Shown: positions 51,242-61,896 of the stretch, piece after piece
How positions within the stretch are numbered: the stretch's first letter is position 1
Layout: each line of letters opens with the position of its first letter
Notes under the pieces: generated by a model
Databases searched by the model: none
Seen by the model: only the letters and a program-made list of their open reading frames with translations
What the model was told of the DNA's origin: nothing
NCBI GenBank assembly: GCA_903813345.2
Contig: CAIIXF020000009.1
Span: 6,382,030-6,446,029 of the forward strand
Direction of reading: 5' to 3'
DNA length: 64,000 nt
From: Owenia fusiformis
Lineage: Eukaryota > Annelida > Polychaeta > Sabellida > Oweniidae
Made by a program: the position numbers and the translations under genes

Positions 51242-54200
51242 CTAACTTTTCAGCAGTTTCAAGTTTGGCAAACTCATATAGAACATACTTTTCTTTTCCT
51301 TCTTCTCTTTCTTGGGAATTTTCTCAGGGTTCACGACGACGATGCCCAGCTCAGAACTCTCAGTGGCACCTGTGGATAAATTGCAAGTTATGACAACATT
51401 ATAGATAAAGATTACAGAGAGGCAGTTTTTTTTTTGTTTTTTTTAATCATTTATTTCATAAATTAAGTTTATGGTAAGTTATACATGTTATACCGCCTAG
51501 GTTTGAACATAAACATTGTTGGCAGTAGGTTATAAGTAGGTACATAATATCATATAAGATATGAAATTTAATGACGTTACACCAGTGAAGTCAAGGTACA
51601 TAATTGTTGGAAAACTAGCAGCAAAATGTATAATATCAGCTCTTGAAAAGCGTCAAAAAAATTGTATAAACAACATACTGTAATTTTATGTACATGTGTG
51701 TATTTGTAACAATTTTAATCCAATTCGGAAAATAAAGCACCCGTATTTAATACATGTTATACAGTATGTATAGTGCTTCAAAAGCCTGATAAGGCTGGGT
51801 GCCGATTAAGGTGTGTGGCACCTAAATAAATAAATAAAAAATGTTTTTGCTGAATGACAATGCTTCCCTGACAGATTTTAGCATTTGAAAACAAAATCCC
51901 TTACTCAAGGAATTAACAATCATTTATGTACACATAAAACTGCAGAATTCTGAATTTTACGCAGCATGAATACAAACTCATATTAAATTCAGTAAGAACC
52001 TACCTTTTTTACTTCAGTATAGTATTTACATTGAATTTGCAAGTATGTTTACATTGTACATGTTTACATTGATATTGTTTACCTACCTTTGGTGGACATC
52101 ATTTTGTGAATAGCTTCATCTGCCTCTTGGAATCTGAAACATTCAACAATACCAAATATCAATGTATGTAGCACATGTAGCAGAGATTATTCAAATTATA
52201 CAGTAAAACCTGTATATCTGAGCAACTCTCTTCTCAATGTCTCTCAATAGGAACATTTTTTTCGGTCCCAATTTTATAATCAGCCATGCCATAGACTTCA
52301 ATGTATAACAAGTGATCAATTGCAAAAGCTCACCATATGAGCTAAAAAAACATGAAATGAGAACACCTACCAATCCAAAGTGGTATTTGGATTAGACAGG
52401 TTTTTCTGTGTAACTGTCTTTGTTAACCTCAACTCATCATCTTTTCATATAAAACGTACTTTATTCAATGAGTCAAGACAGAGAAAGAAGTTTGAATTTA
52501 AAGTGTCCCTGCACATGGAATTTCAGTTTGAAATGTTTACATTGATATTTCCATTAATAGCTCAAAAGACATTATTAATGCAATCTGTTAATAACACTAA
52601 AGACATTAAAATCAAAGAAATGTTTGGCACTTTACCTGATTCTGTCCTCATCCATGCTCTCCACAATGCTATTACGTTTCTCAACAATCTCTACCAGTTT
52701 CTCCATTAACTCAGCCTCCCTAGCACGATCTTTATCAGTTCTTGTGTGATCTGGAAATATGGTAAAACCACGTATAATGGTGAACACTAATGAATACAAA
52801 ATCCTTATCTGTCCTTGTGCGATCTAAAAATACAGTAAAACCACATAATAACATTTTGAGCACTTCTAGTGATTTGGTTCAAGTTTGAACTTCCACCTCT
52901 ACTCTTATCAGTAGGATGGTCATGATCGCTGAGATAGGGTAGGGTAGGAATATTGTGAAAGCTTTTTCTTAGTTTAATCTGCCATAGGTTACCATGTTAA
53001 AAACTCAAAATAATAACACCTGCTAATCTGAACAGTTGGCCAGTCACAGTCGGGTTTGGATTAGGCAGATTTTACTGTTCTTTTAACGTTAAACTTTATG
53101 TTTAACAACACTATTGAATATTGGTTGTTTTACCTACCTGGCTTCATCATAATAGTTCTCAGTTCAAACTCAATATCTTCATGCTTTGTCTCCAGGTCTT
53201 GCTGTTTCTGCCTGGAATCAAAACACAGATATTTATAATTTGATCTATTTATTATGGATTGACCAATGATCACCATGGCAAACTAAAACCTCAGAGACAG
53301 GGCATTGATATGCAAAATGGCACCACACGCTATGGCTCAGTGGCAGAGTCAAGATTACCAATATCGCTTGGCCCCGGGTTCGATTCCCGGTTCAGACAAG
53401 TTTGTTTGTGCGTTATGTAATTCTGGGTGTTTGACTGAGTGGTTCACGACCCGTATAAAAGGCTGTGGTGTGTACCTGTATGTTTGTGTATCTGAGCACA
53501 CATGAGGTATTGCTCACCAAATATGGCGGTAACCAAGATATAAAAAAAAAAAAAAACACCTGCCATTTGAATGCCAACTGCCGTCACCAACAGTTGACCA
53601 CTGTCCATGAAAAAGTTGGAGACCATAACAATATGTCATCAAAGGGGTGGTGACAAAAAGAACTATTATTATTTTTTGATCTTGCAGAAGCAAAATCTTG
53701 ACCCACAAGGGTGTACATTTTTCCAAGTTGACCTATTTGACCTCTACAGGTAATCCTATATTACTTACTGATACATGAGTTCAGATTCAGCCCGTATGCA
53801 GTCGTTCTTTTCATTCACCAGAACAAACCACTCGATCATCAACTCCTCTTCTTGCTCCTGATTGGCTATACAATTACACATAAAAACAATTTGATCAACA
53901 TTATTCTCCAAAATATAATTTCAATAAACACGTAATTATTTTGTGATACACAGCTAATCAAAATAAACCAATAATAGCTAAAAGATGTACATGCACCTTG
54001 AATACAACATAAACCGAAAAAATGTTCATTCAAAAAATTTTACTCAAATGTGTACATTACACCTCATTATCAAATCAAAACCAGCTTCCATGGACTAATA
54101 CCAATTCCTGGAAATGATGTTTCTATTTACATTTCTCGGCTTTGTTTAATTTCTCGGCTTTTTATTTACTAAAATGAATCATATACATAAAGAGGAAAAC

Positions 54201-57200
54201 CTGTGTAAGTGGAACCACTTGCGAGGTGTTCCACTCACAGCGATTCAATCTGTCATTAGACTCTGAATACTGTTCCACTTATGGAGGTTTTCCACATAGA
54301 GAGGTGTTCCACTTTACAGGTTTAACTGTACATTACACGTCACTCTGAAAAGTGCAGAAAGTATACCTTGTCTTAACTTATCCTCCAGTTCACGACCTTT
54401 ATTTTCAAGATGTGTCTGTCTTTCATCGAGCTCATGTAGTTCCTTCTCAATTTCCTCTATGGAAACCTTTTCTTCAGCTGCAACCTGCAGTAAGCAGAGA
54501 GTAAATAGAATTGCTAATGACTGTTCATCTGATAGAATGGATAAGCTATAAAAACAGCACCTTCCCAAAGAAGATTTGTATCATGATATAACTGTATAAC
54601 TAAACAGAATTGTTTCTCCAGGCTTCAGAAATACACCTTGCTAGAGTCATTCAAATATGAACACCCCCAGAGAGAAGATTTATATCAAGATATCCTTAAA
54701 CAGAATTGTTTCTTCAGGCTTCATGAATTCACCTTGCTAGAATCAGTCAAATATGAACACCTAAATAGTATGAAATATTTGTCTTTGTATATACAATATA
54801 TTATTTGTGTGGATATTGCTCATACAGTGTATAATCTTACCTCTCTCTTAGGTGGAGGTGGCCTGGGAGGGGCAGGACTCTTCTTTCTCCTATTAACTTC
54901 ACCTTCCTTCTTGGGAGTCAGACTGGGGGGCCTGGATGGTCTTATAGGGGGTGACTTCTTAGGGCCATCTACTGGCCTAGGGGGTGTGGGTGCAGAACGC
55001 TTTGATTTCATTGGTGTACTAGAAGTAGGGGGTAAAGGCGCTCTCTTTTTCTTCTTTTTAAGCGAATTATCATCAGGTTCACCAGCAAATGGATTCATAG
55101 AATTATCATAGTCTTCATCGTCATCATCTCCAAATGGGTTAAGCGAGTCATCATAACTATCACCATTCCCCTCAGGGATAACATTGTTTTCAATGTGATC
55201 TTTGGCCTCTTGTTCCATTTCAGGTGTTATTTCTATATGCAGGTCATCCTCACTACAGTCAAATGGGTTCAATGAAGTGTCATAGTGTTTGGTTTGCTGT
55301 TGATGGACATCCATTTCATCATCACTGGCAAATGGATCAATGCTTTGCTTCAATTGATCAACATCAATAAAATTACCACCACTTTGTGGAGGGGGTGAGA
55401 GATCACCCTTTTGGACTTTCTTTTGACGTGGTTTGGGCTTAGGGGAACCAGGTTTGGTCATAGGGGCTACGGTAGCCACAGGAGGGGATTTGCTTTTTTC
55501 TTCAGCTTTAGGAGGATCAGTATTGTCTTGTTCTTCATCAGATTCAATCCTAGGACTTTCAGCAAGCTTTGAAGCTTTTCTCATTTCATTTAGTTTTTCC
55601 AATTCTGACTTGGTGTCAGATGGGAATTCAGATTCTGTATCCTCTTCAATGTCAGACTGAGATGTCGACAGCATCACAGTTTTTGGTGGCACCACTGTTT
55701 TTGGCACCACAGTTGTTTCTGGCTCTGCAGCACTTGGCTGCACCACATTTGTTGAAGATATGTCTTCACTAGTATCTACTTTAGCTTCAGTTTCAACTGT
55801 TGGAATATTGTGTTCATTTTCTGCTGGTTTTGTTTTAATTTCTTTTGGAATGTTTTCAGTGTCATTGTCTTTTATAATGCTATCTTTAGGAGTGACTTCT
55901 ACTGCAGTTTTCTCAGCAATATCGACAACTTCTTTAATACTCTCAGGCACTTTCTCCTCAGTATCTTTAATGTTCTCATTAAACTTTGACAGCTCCAAAT
56001 CATTTTCTTTAACTTCTAACTTAACATAGGGAGTGTTACTATTAATCGCTTCAGTTAGATCATCATCTGAATCTGATCCAAATGGGTTAAGGTCATCATC
56101 ATATGATGCCTTTTCTTCTGGAATTGCTTCTTTGGGTTTCTCTTTTATTAGATCTGTTGTCTTCTTACTTTCTGGTTCATTTTTCAGATTATCTTTGGTT
56201 TCTTCTATTTTAGTATTTTCTTTGACATTTATTTCTTGAACCTTTTTACTTTCTGTTGAAATGATTTCCGATGTAGCTCTAGTTACTTTGTCTGGTTTTT
56301 GTACAATGTCTGGTAATTTAGGCCTTGATGTTACACTCTTTGGTCGTGTTTCTGGTTTTTGAGCTTTTTGAGAGGGATCTGTTTTGTCATGAGGAATTAC
56401 ATCATGCTCTTTCTTGTCATTAAAATCAGGTAACTTAGGCCTCAATGTGACCACGCTTTTAGGACGAGTTTCGGGTCTTGGTGCTTTTTGGGGGATGTCT
56501 ACCTTGTCATTAACATCCTTAACAGGGTCTTTCTTATCATTAGGCATGACTTGCCAGATATCATCGCTGGATTTATTTGTTTCAACTTGTACTGGAGATT
56601 TGGTTCTTGGGGAGGGAATAGGCTTATCAACTTTCTTACTATCTTTACGTGCTGTTTCTTTAACAGCTAATTTTACTTCATGTTCATGAGGTTTTGTTTT
56701 TACTGTGTCCAATTTGTGTAAACTCTCTTGAGATTTTTTCTCGTTTAATGTTGCATTGGATGAAAGAGTTTCTGCACTGGCGAAGAATTTTGCTTTCAGA
56801 TTATTATCTCTTTTAGCTGGGGTAGAGCTATGAGATTGAGTCACATTTTCAGTTGATTTTGAAACATCTTCAGAATAAAACTTAGACCTGGATTTCAATG
56901 ATTTATCAATCTTTGTTAGACTCTCTGTAGAACTATCCTCTGATGTGTAAAATTTAGATTTGGCTTTAGCACGTGTATCAGAGTTTAAACTGTCATTTGA
57001 GTTGGCAAGGTTCCTTGCTACAGGTTTCAGGGGCTCTTTTGGGGACTCCTTGGGTTTCTGGGGCTCTCTTAGGGGTTGTGCTTTAGGAGCCTGTGGAGGT
57101 TTTCCTGATTGGAAGTCTCTGAAGCAGCTACGATGGTATAGCGTATTGGCCAATATGTGGCGTTCAATGAGATACACCTTGGTTTTACAGATGGCGCAAG

Positions 57201-60200
57201 TGTCTCCAAGAGTGCTCCGCTTGGCTGCTGGTCTTGCCTGGAGATACAACAGTACAAATATGGGTTATGAATCTAAGCTACTTCAATTAAGATGTCGACA
57301 TATTAAGTTATTGGTCGATAAACTGTTTGTCGTATATATGGAAATATTTGCCCCAATTACACTCTTAAAGACTTGCATGAATACATTTCTAATGACTATC
57401 TCTGAAACATACATTAATGGAATGTTTTCTCTCTAATTGACTAAGAATAAATCACGCAATTAGAAATACATTTGCATGTTCACCTTTACTCTCCATCCAT
57501 AGCTTCATTTTCAACTGTGTATACCATGCAAGGTAAATACCATCATGATAGAAAGTTCTGTATAATTGCCTGAGTTTCATTTCAACTGTGTATACCATGC
57601 AAGGTAAATACCATCATGATAGAAAGTTCTGTATAATTGCCTGAGTTTCATTTTCAACTGTGTATACCATGCAAAGTAAATAGGTATAGCTGATGAAACA
57701 ACCTTTTTTGGTTGTCGAGATGGCAGAGCAGTCTAGAGCACTGAACACGCTAAGCCGTGAGTTCAAGACACGTGAGCTCCTTGCGTTTATTCATGTACTG
57801 TATTATGAGCCTGAGCCTCATTTTCAACAATCAACAATTCTGTATATTTCACCAAATATATTCCCCATTATGTTTATGTAAGTAAGAAATATAACAATGA
57901 ATAATAAAACAAATATTCCATTCTATTTTTTTTTATTCATTTATTTATTTCATCTTTCCCTTCAGTTTCGAGAAATATACTGAGGGAAGGATGAAAACAC
58001 ACTAACCCCCAATAGAATCAATGAATATTTGAAATATACAATATAATCATCTCAATAAGCTAGGTCTATTTCAATGATATCTAATTAGATAGTCATTAAT
58101 TCTAATTGTATTTTGAAAACCAAGATTTTCCAGGATAGAGAATATTGGGAAATTAGGGAAATTAATCAAGTTGGATGAAAAGAAAAACCATAATGTGAAT
58201 GTGAATGGCCAAAACATCTATAGATTGAATGACGATATTTATCTGTGATAGTCAGTTCCCTTTTACCCTATAGAAAACTAGTAATTGATTTTCAGTATTT
58301 CCCAGAACAAGAATAAACAAAAACAAATAAATTCAATTTTGATCAACAAAACACAGTCAAGTGAGAACTCCAATTCCTTATATTTTACAATTCATTTCGC
58401 AAATTGTTCTATTTATATAAAGTTATTTTCCCAAATATACAGGGTGTTCCAAAAGTAACAGGACTGGTACCAGCGCCAGTCCTGTTACTTTTGGAAGTTG
58501 GAACACCCGTCACTGTAGCTGACTTTATGTATTTTCTAAATTGAACATTCGGATGTCAATGTTTAATGCTTTATTGATCATAGAACATTTTGCAAAATGA
58601 ATATTTGCTAACAGTTGATGCTATTCCAGTAGATGTACATACCCCCTGGATCTTTAGTCATTGTGCATGCTGCTTAGCATAATTTTATACATGGTTATAT
58701 AAATAAAATTCAAGTCTGAATATATTAAAGGATCATAATTGATATGATTCCTTTCAAAGCTTCAAGTCTAAACTCTTAAATCTAAATGACATATAATTCA
58801 ATGTATAACTATGTACTTAGTTGCTGAAAAATTCATGTTTGACAAAGTGTGAGAATTCTACATAATAAGCACGACTGACCTGTCCCGCTGGCCCCGGGGG
58901 TCGTTTGCTACCAGGGGCAGGGGCTGCCGACACCTGTTTCTTTACAGCTGACTCATTTCCAAACTTCTTCTTTATCAGAGGTCCCCCTTCTACAAAGAAA
59001 TATCATATTTTTACAAAAAATTTGCAGATGCTAGATATTGCCTGGAAAGATCTAAAGAGTGCACAGCCGAGAAAATAAAATCTTGTTCTGATCACTAAGC
59101 TTTCAAATTCTAGACTCACCTGCCATGTCTTCTTAAATTAAAGTTATTCGAACAAAGATATTTTCCCCAAGTTTTTTGTGCATCTGATGCATCAAGATCA
59201 ACCAATATGAAATAATTAAGAAACTGAATAGAGATTTATCCCTGGAGATTCGTTCCACCTACTCAGCGGCCAGAAGCACTTTTTCCTGGCTTTCAAATAT
59301 ACTTAAGTAGTTATGCAATGTGAATAGACAGCGCTAAGAACCTGATTTACAACTCTGCAATACAGCAAAACCTGTATTTATCGAACATTTTATTGCTGAG
59401 AAAAAAGTCTAGTGTTGGTAGGTGTTCACTACAGAGAGTGTGATTCATACAAAGTCAGTAGAGTATGTGTGGAAAAAGGGTGTCTGCTAGAGACAGGTGG
59501 TTAGTTGGTTACTAGATGTAGAGAGAGACGTTAGCTAAGACAGGTTTAACTGTATATTGTATTTGAAATATTAAGCGCTAGCTCTCAATGATGCCACTAT
59601 GATAAATCACGACAGTGTGTGGAATAATGAGAGGTTTGCCTGGTTCAAAATCAATAGAATCCTACCTTGTAATATAGATTGATTTTTAAGAGGATTATTA
59701 AGCATAGATTTTTGCTAAGGGTATGTGTGAAAACATTTCTGTGAAAGTAATTTAACAAAGTGGGTTAAGGAAATTATATTCTCTTATCTTGCTTTGATCA
59801 GACTTATGAACATTAAAAGTCAACATTCAAATCCAGCCGTAAAACACCATGTAAGTGCTCACTCTCCCATTCCCTCTTAAACGAAATAAACTATGGAAAA
59901 ATTGAGAGTATTGGTATTTGAACTGACCCCTCCTTAGAGGTAAATAGGTACACTCTGATTGATTTGGCAATAAAAGTCAAAATTTCAGCGAATTTTGCAT
60001 ACCTGGCTTCTTGTCTTTAAAGCAGTTGTAATATTGTGAGACATAAGTCACAATACTAAGTCTGTCAGGGGTCTTCAGGCGAACCATGTCTTCAGCATCT
60101 AATAAAGCAGGGATGTTCAACTGCTCATTGGCTACCTTGAATGCCTGAAATGAGCAAATGCTTCTTCATGAAGGTTAAATATTTAGCAATAGTCATTTCA

Positions 60201-61111
60201 TGATTGAGTTCCATCGGCAGACAACAAATGAGAATAATTCATCACAGACAGTGTGATATTCAATCAAAAATATAGCTGTTGAAAAATTATCCCATTGCAG
60301 ATATTCCATCATTTAATCTAGGTCTCAAATGGAAATAATCTAAGCCATTGCCTGATTGACAGTATTCCCAAGAAAAATTATTCATTATGATAAAAGTTGC
60401 TTTGAATTCTCAATTCGTAATAACATATGGTATCTCTGACATTTGCAATCTTTGAGGGGTATACTTAATCCCCCAAATCAATATTACGTGCTTTTTCACT
60501 TATCTTCAAAATACAATGAAATAACAGATGCTATGTTTCCAGTATAGAAAGACTGAATTGAAAATGCTTAAAGTGCTTATAAGCATCTGGTTTAAAATGG
60601 ATATCCATTTCAACAGCTGTAGATGAACAATATACATTTTAGTAAGGGATGAGGCATATAAGGATTTTGCTCGTGTATATAATTGTTTAGAGACTGATTT
60701 TTGTCCTTGAAATGTATATCAATAAACTTTGTTTTTCGTCATTTGGACAAGACCCCTAAACTGTGTAAAGCTATTCAACAAAAATAAACTGTATTCTTAA
60801 TGTATTTATTTAATACAGGGGAATCGTTAGAATTTGTAATTAATGGCAAAATGAACGACAACAACTGGCAAAATTATCAAAAAAAAAATTATAATTTTGC
60901 TTTTACATATTTTTGTCTGAAGTAAAAAATAAATGACAAAAGAAACTATAATTTCAAAATGACTATAGATTTTGGAAAAATGAAGCAAATCGCCCGCTGA
61001 GTGTTGAGCGATGATAATTTAACCCCTAATGTATAATAACATTTATATCTTTTATGACTTACCAGCTGATTATTTTCCAATACATTCCCTTTAGAAAGGC
61101 TGTCAAAGTCT
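51242..61111 (-). CDS. MICAL-like protein (CH, partial LIM, NPF motifs, bMERB), 5' end beyond window
   Basis: MICAL-like proteins link Rab GTPases and EHD proteins in endosomal recycling. Exons: 61063-61111, 60003-60144, 58880-58989, 54841-57237, 54367-54484, 53769-53865, 53138-53211, 52636-52750, 52087-52133, 51242-51369, all in phase (1091 residues here). The first two encode the second half of the calponin homology domain ([16 protein letters not shown], then [10 protein letters not shown] and [11 protein letters not shown]). The large exon opens with one zinc module of a LIM domain (CAIC...HRSC), but the second module is absent. A long acidic region follows with NPF or DPF motifs for EH domains ([35 protein letters not shown]) and proline-rich SH3-type sites. 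The C-terminal exons form the coiled bMERB Rab-binding domain ([45 protein letters not shown]). An alternative donor at 51288 (GTATGT) could extend the C-terminus. It is either MICALL1 or MICALL2; I cannot decide which. Confidence 0.88.
51420..51850. repeat. Probable non-LTR or SINE 3' end in MICAL-like intron
   Basis: A T-rich start and a tail GGTGTGTGGCACCTAAATAA with (TAAA)n, preceded by GATAAGGCTGGGTGCCGATT, look like the 3' end of a retroposed element. No reverse transcriptase frame is present. Confidence 0.4.
52198..52413. mobile_element. Pogo-like MITE in MICAL-like intron
   Basis: ACAGTAAAACCTGTATATCT at the left and TAGACAGGTTTTTCTGTG at the right. Internal words (GGTCCCAATTTTATAATC, GAACACCTACCAATCC) match the 17571 and 38538 copies. 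A more decayed relative occupies 52768-53080 in the next intron. Confidence 0.7.
53318..53400 (+). repeat. tRNA-like SINE head
   Basis: GCTATGGCTCAGTGGCAGAG is a good A box and CCCCGGGTTCGATTCCCGGT a good B box with an intact T stem. The anticodon arm is degenerate and no matching acceptor stem follows, so it is a Pol III-type SINE or pseudo-tRNA. The copy may extend to the A-run near 53550. Confidence 0.6.
53550..53655. mobile_element. GTCACCACCTG-family MITE, partial copy
   Basis: CACCTGCCATTTGAATGCCAAC to GGGGTGGTGACA, with CCGTCACCAACAG and GTCCATGAAAAAGTTGGAGA inside. It directly follows an A-run. Confidence 0.5.
54198..54332. mobile_element. Pogo-like MITE, short copy
   Basis: AAAACCTGTGTAAGTGGAAC at the left and TTTACAGGTTTAACTGTAC at the right, with GAGGTGTTCCACT repeated. 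It lies about 40 bp from the donor of exon 54367-54484. Confidence 0.65.
57500..57680. repeat. 70-bp tandem repeat
   Basis: TTTCAACTGTGTATACCATG, then CAAGGTAAATACCATCATGA and AAAGTTCTGTATAATTGCC, occurs twice in full and once in part, in the intron upstream of the large MICAL-like exon. Confidence 0.85.
57692..57796 (+). repeat. tRNA-derived SINE, copy 2
   Basis: AACAACCTTTTTTGG, GTTGTCGAGATGGCAGAG, GCCGTGAGTTCAAGAC and GCTCCTTGCGTTTATTCAT parallel the copy at 36516-36656, with a shorter middle. Confidence 0.6.
57797..58879. other. MICAL-like intron with a small near-palindrome
   Basis: Non-coding and AT-rich. At 58440-58508, GGGTGTTCCAAAAGTAACAG and its complement surround CTGGTACCAGCGCCAG, an almost perfect hairpin of about 30-bp arms that looks like two mariner-type ends joined. 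Confidence 0.55.
59345..59558. mobile_element. Pogo-like MITE in MICAL-like intron
   Basis: ACAGCAAAACCTGTATTTAT at the left and AAGACAGGTTTAACTGTAT at the right, with GTAGGTGTTCACTACAGAG inside. Confidence 0.65.
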
Positions 61112-61280
61112 CTGAAACATCAATAAGCAATAACATTATTTCATCATCAATTTTTTGTCAATTAGCGCTCAAATGATTTGTAATTATTATACAATGAAAT
61201 CAATATTATTGTTTTATCTATAATCAATCAATCACTTTAATGACCAATTATATTTTTGAAGTAATACACACAATTAATAC

Positions 61281-61896
61281 TACCGTATTCTCTGTAATTA
61301 GCGCCCAGGGCGTTTAGAAAATTGAAAATACATTATTTAGACCATTCTAATAAGCGCCCATGTATGAAAGAAATCAGAAATCCCGAGGAATTTCATGTAT
61401 GGCAATTTTTCTTGACAAGAATGCATTTTCTTCAACATATTTTTATAATAATATGACAAGTGCTGTTATTGGAGAGAATACGGTAAAGATCGCTTAGACA
61501 ATATTGACAGTGGTTGAAGACCCGTCTATGTCTAATTTATTTCCGGCACGCCCACTTTGTCATTATCGCCGATTACCTTCAATATTTCCACTAGAGACTG
61601 CTGGATATCGATCTAAAGTTATACATTATTTCTAATTTGATGAGAGATCATCATTATTCGTGCAAAAGTCGTGTAAAAGTCGAGAAACATTAAAAAGAAA
61701 CCAGAAAGTTCACGACCTTGACATGCGCAGAACATCTGCGCAGTAGCTTTTGAAATTTCTGAATGCCGATAAAGAACAATTCCTTCATTCATTATGGATT
61801 ATTATGATTCCTCGATGTTTCTTGAACTTTGTGAAGCGGGGTGGGCGCTTATTAGAGAGTGGGCGGTAATTACAGAGAATACGGTATATTCATAAA
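61281..61896. mobile_element. TA-flanked TIR element with CCGTATTCTC ends
   Basis: CCGTATTCTCTGTAATTAGC at 61285 and the inverted GTAATTACAGAGAATACGG ending near 61887 are about 24-bp terminal repeats flanked by TA. An internal GAGAGAATACGG at about 61473 suggests a nested or solo end. It lies in the MICAL-like intron. No transposase frame seen. Confidence 0.75.

Noticed and set aside
57244-57436. Plus-strand frames opposite the large MICAL-like exon
   Set aside because: They are antisense shadows of a strongly supported coding exon, extending into intron.
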